Source: CAVSWN01 sp963770995
GTDB lineage: Bacteria > Acidobacteriota > Vicinamibacteria > Vicinamibacterales > CAVVIG01
Direction of reading: 5' to 3'
DNA: 64,000 nt
Assembly (NCBI GenBank): GCA_963770995.1
Contig: CAVYRS010000001.1
Location: forward strand, 3,844,001 to 3,908,000
Shown here: positions 38,107-46,711 of the stretch, one piece after another
Numbering within the stretch: the first letter of the stretch is position 1
How the letters are laid out: every line of letters starts with the position of its first letter
Position numbers and translations under genes: made by a program
Notes under the pieces: model-generated
The model's database searches: none
Told to the model about the DNA's origin: nothing
What the model saw: the letters and a program-made list of their open reading frames with translations, nothing else

Positions 38107-39336
38107 CAACAGACGCTTTGCGGTCTTTGCGGCCTTTGCGTTCTCTACTCGCGGCAGGTGCGGCTTTCGCGCTGGGCGCATCGCTCGCGGCCCAGAACGT
38201 GCCGGACATCGCGTTCGACACGAACGCCAACCTGCTTCAGACGCCGAACGATATGTTCGTCGGCGAGGTCGGCGGCGTCGGTGCCAATTCGAAGGGGCAG
38301 ATTTTCGTCTACACGCGGACCGGCCATCCCTACGCCACGCTCGGCGACAACCGGACGTTCGCGCGCGGCGGGTCGCGGCTGTTCCAGTTCGATCAGACCG
38401 GCAAGTTCGTGCGCGAGCTCGGACAGGACGTCTACGGCTTCAACGCCGCCATCGGACTGCGCGTCGATCCGCAGGACAACGTGTGGACGATCGACGCCGC
38501 GGCCAACCAGGTGGTGAAGTTCGACGCCGAAGGGCGTGTCGCCCTCGTCCTCGGACGCAAACCTGAGACGATCGCCGTTCGTCCCGGTGGTGGTGGCGGG
38601 CGCGGCGGTGAAGGTGGTCGCGGCGGCGCTCCGGGCGCTATGCCGGCTGGGGCGCCAGGCGCGGCACCTGCTGTAGGCGCGCCTGAAGGCCGCGGTGCCG
38701 GCGCTGGCGTGGGCGCCGGCGCAGCCGCAGCCGGAGGTGGTGGTCAGGGCGGCGGCCGCGGCGGCCCCGCTGGTCCTCCTGGATCCGGGATTCCTGGATC
38801 GGGCTTCAACCGCCCGACGGATGTGGCCTGGGATCGCGCCGGCAACATCTACGTTGCCGACGGCATCGGCACGAACAACCGCGTGGCCAAGTTGGACAAG
38901 GACGGCCGCTTCATCAAGCACTGGGGATCGACCGGCGCCGGCCCGGGCCAGTTCAACGGCGTCAAGGCGATCGCCATCGACGCGCAGGGCAACGTGTACG
39001 TCGCGGACGCCGGCAACAAGCGGATCCAGGTGTTCGACTGCGGAAGGCACGTTCAAGTCGCAGTTCGCCAACGTCGGTACGCCGCTCGCCATGTGCATGA
39101 CCCGCGGAACGACGCAGTACCTCTACATCTCGCACGCCGGCGACGAAGACGGCATGGAGGACGCGGCGATCTACAAGGTGCAGCTCGATGGCAAGGTCGT
39201 CGGCAAGTTCGGATCGGCCGGCAAGCTCCCGAAGGAGTTCGGGCTCGCCAATTCGATCGACTGCCGTGACGAGAACGTGCTGCTCGTCGGCGAAATGACG
39301 AACTGGCGCGTGCAGAAGGTCACGCTGAAGCGATAG
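38103..39336 (+). CDS. Exported NHL-repeat beta-propeller protein with Gly/Ala-rich insertion; one frameshift
   Basis: Paralogue of the preceding gene and coupled to it by an ATGA overlap. Blades include FNAAIGLRVDPQDNVWTID, DVAWDRAGNIYVADGIG and AIAIDAQGNVYVADAGN. A low-complexity Gly/Ala/Pro/Arg insertion of ~75 residues (from RPGGGGGRGGEG to GPPGSGIPGSG) lies between blades. Codons 5-13 of the signal peptide coincide with a CTTTGCGG-type repeat (38116-38140). One +1 shift near 39044 (VFDC then EGTFKSQF) separates the last ~97 residues; the total length fits one inserted base. Function as for its neighbour is unknown. Confidence 0.8.
38116..38140. repeat. CTTTGCGG-type repeat within the start of a coding gene
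   Basis: Three near-identical units (ctttgcggt, ctttgcggc, ctttgcg) form codons 5-13 of the NHL gene's signal peptide. The same units occur intergenically at 50819-50870. Confidence 0.55.
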
Positions 39337-39346
39337 CCAAGCCGCG

Positions 39347-39603
39347 ATGACGTTGCGGCTGCTGGCGCAGTGGACGCTCGTCGCGCTGCTGGCGTCGGCG
39401 GGGTTGCGCCTGCTCGTGGAGGCTCTCGTCGAGATCCTCCCCGCGCGATCCCGCCGATCGCTTGAGGCCGTGCAGCACGTCACGTGGTACCTGATTCTGC
39501 CGCTCGGTGCGGCTTTCGTGCTGGCGTCCCGTTTCCCGACGTGGACTGGTGTTCCGAGAGTAGACCGTCGAGAGTGTAGACTCTGGATCGAGAGAATCTC
39601 TGT
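39347..39603 (+). pseudogene. Possible small membrane-protein remnant
   Basis: An ATG at 39347 opens a frame with two hydrophobic stretches (LLAQWTLVALLASAGLRLLV and HVTWYLILPLGAAFVLA). The frame then runs into the next gene, where it looks like an antiphase shadow (Arg/Ser-rich). I cannot name it. It may be the N-terminus of a lost membrane protein or a chance ORF. Confidence 0.3.
39560..39581. promoter_or_regulatory. Two GTAGAC words upstream of the hypothetical exported protein
   Basis: GTAGAC occurs at 39560-39565 and 39576-39581, and the second lies in AGAGT-GTAG-ACTCT, a short dyad. The word and its TGTAGAC context match the tandem sites at 6401-6442. It lies 22-44 bp before the start at 39604. 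Confidence 0.4.
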
Positions 39604-40485
39604 ATGTCGAACACGTGCATCGTCTGTGCTGCCATCCTCGCGCTCGCGTCAGCTACGCCGCTCTCGGCGCAGACGGCCAGCGGCACTTTCAAGGCGGACC
39701 CCGGCAACTTCGCCATCTCGCCTAAAGTCTCCGCCGCCTACATCGTCCGCGATCAGTTCAATCCACGCGAGAAAGAGATCGAGATCATCCTGTCTACCGC
39801 GCCCGTGGACGTCGCCAAAGCCGTGACCAACCTTACCCCGCACACGACCGTCATCAACGATCCGGCGCTCACAGACACCAACTACGTGCTCGTGTGGATC
39901 AAGAGCGACGGGAAGGTCAGCATGAACGCGACCTTCAGCAAGACGATGACGCAGTACCTGGAACGCACTGACAGCGGCGGCACGTTCAAGGCGGAGCTCT
40001 CGACCAACACGGCGGAGAAAGTCGCCGGCCGCATCTTCACCACGGCGCCGGTGAAGACGCGGGACGGAGCGGCCTACTCGGTCGATCTCACGTTTTCCGC
40101 GAACGTGACGAAGCCTCCGGCCGGCACGGCGCTTCCAGCAGGAGGAGGCGATCCGGGCAAGGCGCTGACCGCGTTCAACGCGGCGCGCGACAAGAAGGAC
40201 TGGCCCGCGCTCAAGGCGGGACTGTCGCCGGCGGCGGCGCAGCGGTTCGTGAAGAGCTACAACGACGACAAGGAAAACCTGGCCGACACCCTCGACACGC
40301 TCAACTTCTGGATGCCCGCCAAGGACGTGAAGATCACCGGTGGCGCGCTGCTCGGCGAGACCGCGATCCTCGACCTCGAGGGCACGATGGCGTCGGGTAT
40401 CAAGGCGCTCTCGCTGGTGCGCCTGCGCAAGACAGCGTCCGGCTGGGTATTCGAAGACGCGGCAATGGCTGGGATGTTGCCGTAA
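39604..40485 (+). CDS. Hypothetical exported protein
   Basis: Intact 293-residue protein with a signal peptide (MSNTCIVCAAILALASATPLSAQ). I do not recognise its family. Residues ~25-180 are beta-rich (SGTFKADPGNFAISPKVSAAYIVRDQFNPREKEIEIILS), then a Gly/Pro linker (PPAGTALPAGGGDPGKALT) and a C-terminal ~100-residue domain (FNAARDKKDWPALKAGLSPAAAQRFVKSY) resembling DUF4878/NTF2-like folds, which could bind a small ligand. It starts 23 bp after the GTAGAC sites. The next gene starts 20 bp downstream on the same strand. Confidence 0.7.
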   Translation: MSNTCIVCAAILALASATPLSAQTASGTFKADPGNFAISPKVSAAYIVRDQFNPREKEIEIILSTAPVDVAKAVTNLTPHTTVINDPALTDTNYVLVWIKSDGKVSMNATFSKTMTQYLERTDSGGTFKAELSTNTAEKVAGRIFTTAPVKTRDGAAYSVDLTFSANVTKPPAGTALPAGGGDPGKALTAFNAARDKKDWPALKAGLSPAAAQRFVKSYNDDKENLADTLDTLNFWMPAKDVKITGGALLGETAILDLEGTMASGIKALSLVRLRKTASGWVFEDAAMAGMLP

Positions 40486-40504
40486 ATCGGGTTAGAGTCG
40501 TGAG

Positions 40505-41332
40505 GTGAGCGGCGCGCGGGTGATCTGCCTGACGATGGCGGTGGCCGCCCTGTCGGCGTGCCGCGAGTCGTCGCCAGGCGGACCGACCGGCCCCGATGGG
40601 ATCCCCGGGTTCACGCTCTCCGGGGATCCGGCTTCATCGGGTGGCGCCACCTGGACGTACCGCGCGCGCGTCGGGGGCATCGTCTTCGATCTGCAGGGCA
40701 TCCTGCTCGAGCCTTCGGGCGCGGGCCCGTTTCCCGCGGTGATCATCAGCCACGGCAACGGGTCGAGCGCCAACGGCTATTCGCACGACATCGCTCAGGT
40801 GATGGTGGGGTGGGGCCTCGTGTGCATTGCGACCAACTACACGCATGCGGGCGGCGTCCCCATCGGATCGCCCGGCACGTCGTCGGAAGCCGGTGCGACC
40901 ACCAGCAACGTCCGTCGCGCGAGGCAGCTCGTCGAGATTCTGCGCGGCCTGCGCTACGTCGACACGAACCGCATTGCGCTTCACGGACATAGTCTTGGCG
41001 CGTTCGTGTCCGAAGCCACCGCAGGCGCGCATCCGGACGTGTTCCGCGCCGCGTCGCATACGGCCGGAGGAATTGCGCCGAACCTTCTGTCGGGATTCGC
41101 GCCGAGCGAATCCGACATTTCGAGCATTCGCGCCCCCTATCAGATGCACCACGGCGAGCGCGACTTCGTGGTCCCTCTTGCCGCCGACGAATTGTTCGCG
41201 GCGGCGCTTCGCCAGCGAGGCGTTATGCACGAGCTCGTGACGTACCCGGGCGCGGGCCACGACGACGTGAGGCTGAACTCCGTCGTGCTCGATCGAATTC
41301 GGGCCTGGTATCGAAGCAAGGGCGTGCTGTGA
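40505..41332 (+). CDS. Lipoprotein alpha/beta hydrolase (dienelactone-hydrolase type)
   Basis: Intact 275-residue protein. The N-terminus is a lipoprotein signal with lipobox LSAC (MTMAVAALSACRES-like). The nucleophile elbow is GHSLGA in RIALHGHSLGAFVSEA. The acid is probably in HGERDFVVPL and the histidine in YPGAGHDDV. Relatives are esterases or peptidases acting on unknown substrates; this one would be anchored in the envelope. It follows the hypothetical exported protein by 20 bp, so co-transcription is likely, and it ends 3 bp before a strong stem-loop. The start is a GTG. Confidence 0.8.
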   Translation: MSGARVICLTMAVAALSACRESSPGGPTGPDGIPGFTLSGDPASSGGATWTYRARVGGIVFDLQGILLEPSGAGPFPAVIISHGNGSSANGYSHDIAQVMVGWGLVCIATNYTHAGGVPIGSPGTSSEAGATTSNVRRARQLVEILRGLRYVDTNRIALHGHSLGAFVSEATAGAHPDVFRAASHTAGGIAPNLLSGFAPSESDISSIRAPYQMHHGERDFVVPLAADELFAAALRQRGVMHELVTYPGAGHDDVRLNSVVLDRIRAWYRSKGVL

Positions 41333-41334
41333 CT

Positions 41335-41371
41335 CTAGGAGCGTGTCTGAATAATGTGAACACGCTCCTAG
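41335..41371. terminator. 12-bp stem-loop after the hydrolase gene
   Basis: CTAGGAGCGTGT (41335-41346) pairs perfectly with ACACGCTCCTAG (41360-41371) around a 13-nt loop. No T-run follows, so a plain intrinsic terminator is uncertain. Its CTCCTAG arm can also pair with TAGGAG in the next stem. Confidence 0.55.
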
Positions 41372-41408
41372 TAGGAGTTCGTTCATGCATTACTCGGACG
41401 AACTCCTA
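41372..41408 (+). promoter_or_regulatory. Stem-loop enclosing Shine-Dalgarno and start codon of the SDR gene
   Basis: TAGGAGTTCGT (41372-41382) pairs with ACGAACTCCTA (41398-41408). The Shine-Dalgarno TAGGAG is in the left arm, the ATG (41385) in the loop, and the right arm is codons 5-8. Folding would hide the ribosome site. Confidence 0.55.
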
Positions 41409-42182
41409 GCCGGCAAGGTCGCGGTGGTCACGGGTGGAAGCCGCGGCGTCGGCAAGGGGATCGCGAGCGAATTGGCGCGCCACGGCGCCACGGTGTTCGC
41501 GACCGGCCGGACCGAGGCGGATCTGGAGCGCGTCGAAGGCGCGACCGCAATCCGCTGCGATCATCGGGACGAGGCGCAAGTGGCCGCCGCGTTTCAGCAG
41601 ATCGTGCGCGAGCGCGGCGGCATCGACATCCTCGTGAACAACGTCTGGGGCGGGTACGAACGGATGATCGAGAGCGGCGAGTTCACCTGGGGCAAGCCGT
41701 TCTGGGAGCAGCCGCTCTGGCGATGGGACTCGATGTTCAGCGCGGGCGTTCGCGCTGCGTACCATGCGAGCCAGCTCGCGGCGCCGGCGATGATCGCCCG
41801 GGGCTGCGGGCTGATCGTGAACATTTCGTTCTGGTCGGCGCAGAAGCGCGTCGGGAACGTGGCGTACGGCGTCGCGAAGGCCGCGACCGACAAGATGACC
41901 GCGGACATGGCGGTCGAGCTCGAGCGCCACGGTGTCGCAGTCGTGTCGCTCTATCCGGGGCTCGTGCGCACGGAGAAAGTGATGGAAGCCGCGGCGTGGC
42001 TCGACATGAGCAACTCGGAATCGCCCGAGTTCATCGGCCGGGCCGTCGCGGCGCTCGCGGCCGACGCCGATGTGCTCCGGCACACAGGGAAAATCCTCGT
42101 CGCCGCCGCTGTGGCGAGGGACTACGGCTTCACGGACATCGACGGCAAGAGCCCGCGTCCGCTCACGCTCGCCGACGTCTGA
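41385..42182 (+). CDS. Short-chain dehydrogenase/reductase
   Basis: Intact 265-residue protein. The cofactor motif TGGSRGVG is at residues 16-23, NNVWGG marks the NNAG position, and the catalytic pair is Y161 and K165 in VAYGVAKAA, with the preceding serine in NISFWS. An NAD(P)-dependent oxidoreductase is certain; the insertion FTWGKPFWEQPLWRWDSMF and the C-terminus resemble DHRS1-like SDRs. The substrate is unknown. Its first codons form half of the stem-loop described at 41372-41408, which suggests translational control. The MBL gene follows by 61 bp. Confidence 0.88.
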   Translation: MHYSDELLAGKVAVVTGGSRGVGKGIASELARHGATVFATGRTEADLERVEGATAIRCDHRDEAQVAAAFQQIVRERGGIDILVNNVWGGYERMIESGEFTWGKPFWEQPLWRWDSMFSAGVRAAYHASQLAAPAMIARGCGLIVNISFWSAQKRVGNVAYGVAKAATDKMTADMAVELERHGVAVVSLYPGLVRTEKVMEAAAWLDMSNSESPEFIGRAVAALAADADVLRHTGKILVAAAVARDYGFTDIDGKSPRPLTLADV

Positions 42183-42243
42183 CGCGTGAAGTGCCGTCCG
42201 GCGTCGATCTTCGAGATCGCATGCCGTAAACCGGGAGGAGGCC

Positions 42244-43834
42244 ATGCCCGACATCCGCTATATCGACAAGGACTTCGTCCGATTCACGTTCACTGGTTCC
42301 GGCGGCGCTGACGAGCACGCGATTCTCGTCTTCGGCGACAAGGTGGACGTTCTGCAGGAGGGCAGCGGCAGCACGCCCAGCCGCGTGCGCGCTCTGGAGC
42401 TCTTCGACGGGACGCTCGAGGGCACGGTCAAGGGGAAGCCGTTTCGGAGCCGCGACAAGGGCGTGCTGAAGTTCTCGATGGTCGACGTGCAGCAGGGCGA
42501 CGGGATGGTGCTCGAGACGCCGCCCGACGGCAACGACGAGACCCGGCTCGTCTTCATCGACGGCGGTGACAACAAGCTGTTTGCGCGCCATGTCGCGGCC
42601 CGATACCGGCATCGGCAGAGCTCGCCGACGAGCCCGCTCGAGGTCGATCTGATCCTCATCACGCACGGCGATGCCGATCACTTCGACGGGCTCGTACGAC
42701 ATCAAGCGATCCGAGACCGAACGCGGGATCTCCGGATCGGAAGCGGCTCTTCATCCATCCGCGGCGCGTCTATCACAACGGCATCGTCAAGGGACCGACG
42801 GCCACGCCGGAGCTCGAACGCCTGGGCCGGACGGTGGACGACAACGGGACGCCGATGATCGTCGACTCTGTTCGACGATCCGCGCGACGCGCCGGCCGAC
42901 AAGCAGAACGGCCCGTTCAAGCGCTGGAGCGACGACACTCTCGCACTGGGAGCAGCGTGGACCGATCGCCTTCAAGCGCGTGGCGCACGGAATGGACACC
43001 GACGATCTGTTCGGCTTCCTCGGTCCGAAGATCAGGTGGAGATTCAGGGCCCGTTCACCAGTGAAGGTGACGGACAACGGCGCAGAGCCTGGACGCCCTC
43101 CCGTTTCTGCACCAGCCGCCGAAGTCCGCGCTCATCCACCTGGAAGAGGGTACCGATTCGCTCAGACGACGTTCTCCGACTCGCACACGATCAACGGCCA
43201 CTCGCTGGCGTTCCGCCTGACCTACGGCAACGTGCGCTTCAACTTCACGGGCGATCTCAATCAGGAGTCGATGGCGCTGATGCGTCAGCGGATCCCGCTC
43301 GATCGATCTCGAGGCCGAGATCGTCAAGGCGCCGCACCACGGCTCCGCCGAGTTCGACTTCGAGGCGCTCAAGGCGATGCGGCCGGTCGTCTCGCTGATC
43401 TCGTCGGGCGACGAGAGCGCCGACAAGGAGCACATCCATCCCCGCGCCACGCTGGTGTCCGCTCTGGGAAAGGTCAGCCGCGGCGAGACGGGCATCGTTC
43501 TCTGCACCGAGCTGGCCGCCTTCTTCGCCATGCGCGACGCACTCGCACGAACGATCGCGAATCGCCAAGTTCTACGAGGGCGACGACCCGATCACGCGGG
43601 CCGATCTGCGGACGTTCTACGAAGCGTCACCGCGCATCGAGAACGGACGAGGAAGCGCTGCCGTCCTTCTTCGGCTTCGAGCGCACCAACTTCGGCATCA
43701 TTCACATCCGGACCGACGGCGAGCGCGTGCTCGTCTTCACGCACAGCGGCAAGGAGGGTATGCGCGAGGCGTACCGCTTCACCGTCGATGCGAATCACAC
43801 CGTTCGTTTTGCGAAGGACGTCACGACCGGATAG
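42244..43834 (+). CDS. MBL-fold (ComEC-like) hydrolase; heavily frame-disrupted
   Basis: Preceded by a strong GGGAGGAGG Shine-Dalgarno. The start (MPDIRYIDKDFVRFTFTG) leads to DVQQGDGMVLETP, VFIDGGDN and the metal motif T-H141-G-D-A-D145-H146. Reading across frames recovers KRLFIHPRRVYHNGIVKG, AHGMDTDDLFGFLG, SHTINGHSLAFRLTYGNVRFNFTGDLN, KAPHHGSAEF and the C-terminal FFGFERTNFGIIHIRTDGE. About seven insertions (near 42690, 42735, 42870, 42942, 43300, 43560, 43650) and three deletions (43032, 43070, 43155) are needed; the total length agrees. It is a likely phosphodiesterase/nuclease-type fold, similar in style to the 24162 protein but without an adjacent protease. Confidence 0.68.
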
Positions 43835-43867
43835 GCTGTTCCAGAACGTGGTTCAACGGACGGCCGC

Positions 43868-44464
43868 CTACTGCTCGCGATCCGCGGCGCCGCGCCCGCG
43901 CGCCGGGGCCGGCGGCAGCGTGCCGCCTTCGGCGAGGATCTTCATGTTTTCGAGCGCGGCAGTGAACTGGGTCACCCGGCGCGCCCGGTCCGCTTCCCGC
44001 GCCGCATCGTCGGCCAGCATCGAGTTGTCGAACATCAGGGTGTAGACAAGCTTCGATGTCGTGGCGGTGACGGGTCGCGCTTCGAGCGTGCCGTGATAGA
44101 GGTTGTAGGGCCGGTCTGCCCGCACGGGCTGAGTGTAGGTGTACGACAGTTCCGTTTTCCCGACGAGGATTTCGTTCGCCACGGAACGGACCGCGCCGAA
44201 CTCACCGTCCTTGCCCGACGTGATCGTGCACGGGATGCGGAACCATTCGCCGATATCGCAGTACTTGCCGACGCGCTTCCAGACGTCGGCGGCGGGCCGG
44301 TTGACGGCGATTTCCATCGGAATGGAAATATAGGTCGGCTTCGCGACGACGATGCTGACGGGGGCCGCCGGCGCAGCTTGTGTGGCCGGCGCTTGCGCGC
44401 TGGCGCCGCTGGTCAGACACGCAAGCGCGCACGCAACAGATGCTTTGCCGAATAGATTTCGCAT
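43868..44464 (-). CDS. Exported SRPBCC (polyketide-cyclase-like) protein
   Basis: Intact ~198-residue protein. The start at 44462-44464 is chosen because GGAGG lies 6 nt upstream and it opens directly into a signal peptide (MRNLFGKASVACALACLTSGASAQ). After an Ala/Pro-rich linker, the SRPBCC pattern IPMEIAVNRPAADVWKRVGKYCDIGEWF, then TELSYTYTQP and LVYTLMFDNS, marks a START-like hydrophobic-cavity fold. Such proteins bind or cyclise small hydrophobic molecules. It converges on the MBL gene and stands alone as a transcription unit. Confidence 0.8.
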   Translation of the reverse strand: MRNLFGKASVACALACLTSGASAQAPATQAAPAAPVSIVVAKPTYISIPMEIAVNRPAADVWKRVGKYCDIGEWFRIPCTITSGKDGEFGAVRSVANEILVGKTELSYTYTQPVRADRPYNLYHGTLEARPVTATTSKLVYTLMFDNSMLADDAAREADRARRVTQFTAALENMKILAEGGTLPPAPARGRGAADREQ

Positions 44465-44627
44465 GCCATTCCTCCAGAGCACGCCGCCACTGGGCGCCGT
44501 GTTTGACGGAACATCTTAGCTGATGACGCGTCGCGGGCGATGGGTCGCGTGTTTCTGTTTCCGTTCAGGAAGCGCTGGAGTCCCAACGCTCCGGCATCAT
44601 CCGAGTTGACGGTTGACGGAGCAGAGA
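44465..44627. other. Intergenic region
   Basis: This 163-bp region holds the upstream sequence of the SRPBCC gene and the tail of the RES operon. I see no gene, and only a weak possible hairpin (gagttgacggttgac) without a T-run. Confidence 0.35.
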
Positions 44628-45089
44628 CTACTTGATCAATCGCTGGTCGAACTCGATTGGCTCGGGATTGCCGATCCGGATATTCGAGAAGTCGGGATGT
44701 CTGGGATTCAGGAGAAAGTTGGACTCATCCGCGATGAGTGCGCCTGGAACGGCCAGCACCGCCGACCGCGCCTGTCTGACCCAGGCATCTCCGATCGCCG
44801 CCAGCTCCCGGGGAGGGGGATCCCGTCGCCAGTGCGCCGGCAACGCGCGCTGAGGGACGGCTGTGACGAGACGCTCGTCAAACCTGCATGCGATAAGAAC
44901 GAAGGACGCCAGCAACGTTGAGCGGTCGAGGTGCACGGCCATCTCGAGTACCGCCAATGGACGCGTGCTTGCGACGTACACCATTGGCACACCTGGCGAA
45001 TTCCAGCGACCGCCGAATATGCGGGCGCCTTCGCCATCCAACGCGCTGCCGGCGTAGCGCGCCTTGACGATTCGCCAGGCTGCAATCAA
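44628..45089 (-). CDS. RES-domain toxin (type II TA)
   Basis: Intact 153-residue protein with the RES hallmark GARIFGGRWNSPGVPMVYVASTRPLAVLEMAVH, holding the conserved arginine and glutamate, and the C-terminal ESNFLLNPRHPDFSNIRIG. RES toxins (MbcT, ParT, Res) degrade or modify NAD+ and related substrates and are held inactive by an Xre/MbcA-type antitoxin. The start is a TTG directly after the antitoxin's TGA with no spacer, so the two are translationally coupled. This places the order as antitoxin first, toxin second, the usual order of the family. Confidence 0.9.
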   Translation of the reverse strand: MIAAWRIVKARYAGSALDGEGARIFGGRWNSPGVPMVYVASTRPLAVLEMAVHLDRSTLLASFVLIACRFDERLVTAVPQRALPAHWRRDPPPRELAAIGDAWVRQARSAVLAVPGALIADESNFLLNPRHPDFSNIRIGNPEPIEFDQRLIK

Positions 45090-45425
45090 TCAGCTGAACA
45101 CGCCGTGCTCGAGCCGGCCGAGCAGACGCTCCACCTCGCGCGCTCCGGCCTCGGAGCGCGCGACGACGAGCGGGACGTCGCCTCCAAGCGCCTTTTGCGG
45201 CGTCAGGAGCCAGTGTTTGGCGGCGTCGCGATCTCCCTCGAACAGCCTGAGTGCGCGACTGAAAATACGCGAGGCGCGCACAAGACGGTCTGATTCGTCC
45301 TGGTGAAACCGTCCCTCGCGTTTGCGGCGTGACAGAGTCCGCCGTGGAATGTTCACGAGCTCGAGAGCATCGTGGCTCGGGAGTGAGGTATTCGCGACGA
45401 GCCGTTCGAACGCGCGGTATGGCAA
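45090..45425 (-). CDS. Xre/MbcA/ParS-type antitoxin
   Basis: Intact 111-residue protein. An N-terminal helical DNA-binding region (LELVNIPRRTLSRRKREGRF) is followed by the DUF2384/MbcA toxin-binding half: ESDRLVRASRIFSRALRLFEGDRDAAKHWLLTPQKALGGDVPLVVA ending GAREVERLLGRLEHGVF. It should bind the RES toxin and repress its own promoter. It is coupled to the toxin gene with no spacer. The 160 bp upstream (to 45585) presumably carry its promoter and that of the divergent methyltransferase; no strong dyad was found there. Confidence 0.88.
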   Translation of the reverse strand: MPYRAFERLVANTSLPSHDALELVNIPRRTLSRRKREGRFHQDESDRLVRASRIFSRALRLFEGDRDAAKHWLLTPQKALGGDVPLVVARSEAGAREVERLLGRLEHGVFS

Positions 45426-45585
45426 CCCGTGCTCAACCGAGCGAAGGAGCTGCCGCGAGTCTGCGACTTCGAGACCAAGCGGTCCTCGGTTTCATGCACA
45501 AATGGTCGCGGTTCGGTGGCTCTGTCGGCTCTGCCCAGGCGTTTTCGATCTCTCTGGTGAAGGCACACAAAAACCAGAGGGCACG

Positions 45586-46407
45586 ATGAACGCCATATTG
45601 AACCGACAGATTGAAGCGCACAACGAACGGGCGGCAGCGGTCTGGAGCTCGGGAGGGAAGGCCTACGAGGAGATCAGCCGCGGCATCGCCGATTCCATCG
45701 AACACTGCGTGATGCGGCTGAACCCGCAGCCGGGCGAGCGGATTCTCGATCTCTCGACCGGCACCGGCTGGACGTCGCGCGTCGTGGCGCGGCGCGGCGC
45801 CCGGGTGGTTGGCGTCGACATCGCCTCCGATCTCCTGGAGGTGGCACGGGTCCACGCTGCGGCGGAAGGGCTGCGCATCACATACCAGCTTGGAGACGCA
45901 GAATGCCTTCCATTCGAAGACGGTTGCTTTGACGCCGTCGTCTCGACCGTTGGCGTCATGTTCGCCACCCGGCCCGACGCCGCCGCGCGGGAACTTGCGC
46001 GGGTCGTCCGCAGCGGCGGCCGGATTGCACTCACCACCTGGCTGTCGGACAGCAACGTGTTCGAGATGTTCAAGGTGATGAAGCGGTACATGCCGCCGCC
46101 GCCCAACCCCGCGCCGCCGTCGCCGTTCGAGTGGGGCCGGATCGAGCGTCTCCGGGAGCGGCTGGGACAGTCGTTCAACCTCCGGTTCGAGAGGGGCATG
46201 TCCTTTTACCGCGAGCCGAGCGCTGAGGCCGCGTGGGAGACGTTCTCGACAGGCTACGGACCGACGCGAGCCCTGGCGGCCAGCCTGGATCCGGAGCGGC
46301 GAGCGGCGTTGCGCAGCGAGTTCGTGGCGTTCCACGCCAACTTTCCCACCGAACTGGGCGTGTGCGTGCCACGGGAGTACATGCTGACAATCGGCGAGCG
46401 CGTATAA
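45586..46407 (+). CDS. Class I SAM-dependent methyltransferase
   Basis: Intact 273-residue protein. SAM motif I is RILDLSTGTGWTSRVVA, then RVVGVDIASDLLEVAR, YQLGDAECLPFEDGCFDAVVSTVG and ELARVVRSGGRIALTTW. A C-terminal cap (residues ~170-273, FERGMSFYREPSAEAAWETFSTGYG) resembles UbiE/arsenite-type or small-molecule methyltransferases. The substrate is unknown. It is divergent from the RES antitoxin. A 7-bp perfect stem-loop (46415-46433) follows its stop. Confidence 0.84.
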   Translation: MNAILNRQIEAHNERAAAVWSSGGKAYEEISRGIADSIEHCVMRLNPQPGERILDLSTGTGWTSRVVARRGARVVGVDIASDLLEVARVHAAAEGLRITYQLGDAECLPFEDGCFDAVVSTVGVMFATRPDAAARELARVVRSGGRIALTTWLSDSNVFEMFKVMKRYMPPPPNPAPPSPFEWGRIERLRERLGQSFNLRFERGMSFYREPSAEAAWETFSTGYGPTRALAASLDPERRAALRSEFVAFHANFPTELGVCVPREYMLTIGERV

Positions 46408-46414
46408 CGGACAT

Positions 46415-46433
46415 CCACTTGACTGACAAGTGG
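46415..46433 (+). terminator. Stem-loop after methyltransferase
   Basis: CCACTTG (46415-46421) pairs with CAAGTGG (46427-46433) around ACTGA. No T-run follows, so a terminator role is uncertain. Confidence 0.4.
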
Positions 46434-46446
46434 AGATGAGCCAATC

Positions 46447-46593
46447 AAAGGGACCTGGGGGACGACCGGCAGCAACCGCGAAGCGAAGTACTACGCCATC
46501 ACGAGGGCAGGCACGCGTGCGCTGGCCGGCGAGATCGATCGCTGGGAGCGGTCGGCCGGGCTCATCAACCGCCTGCTCAGCGAGACTGAGTAA
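46447..46593 (+). pseudogene. PadR regulator remnant (C-terminal half)
   Basis: Without a usable start, the frame reads KGTWGTTGSNREAKYYAITRAGTRALAGE and ends IDRWERSAGLINRLLSETE at the TAA 46591-46593. This matches the wing and last helices of the small PadR family that precede ADOP permeases (compare the intact one at 53722, with KAEWRASENNRKAKYYTLT). The recognition helix is missing. Confidence 0.75.
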
Positions 46594-46705
46594 TGGGTCA
46601 CGTCGCGCGGTTTCTCCGACGGCTCGTCTGGGTTTCCTCTCCGCGATCCTCGCGGCCATGCGCGTGCTCGACGCCGATCCCGCGGCCACGTTGCGCGCGG
46701 AGTGA
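46593..46705 (+). pseudogene. ADOP permease remnant (start fused to C-terminus)
   Basis: The ATG at 46593 overlaps the PadR remnant's stop, as in intact PadR-ADOP operons, and begins MGHVARFLRRLVW. The text then changes frame to FLSAILAAMRVLDADPAATLRAE before the TGA at 46703-46705, echoing the usual RASRVDPLTALRHE ending. Nearly all of the ~2.6-kb permease is deleted. Confidence 0.7.
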
Positions 46706-46711
46706 CGCTTG

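Noticed and set aside
44613..45306. Plus-strand open frames opposite the RES-Xre pair
   Set aside because: They are shadows of the toxin and antitoxin genes and match no family.
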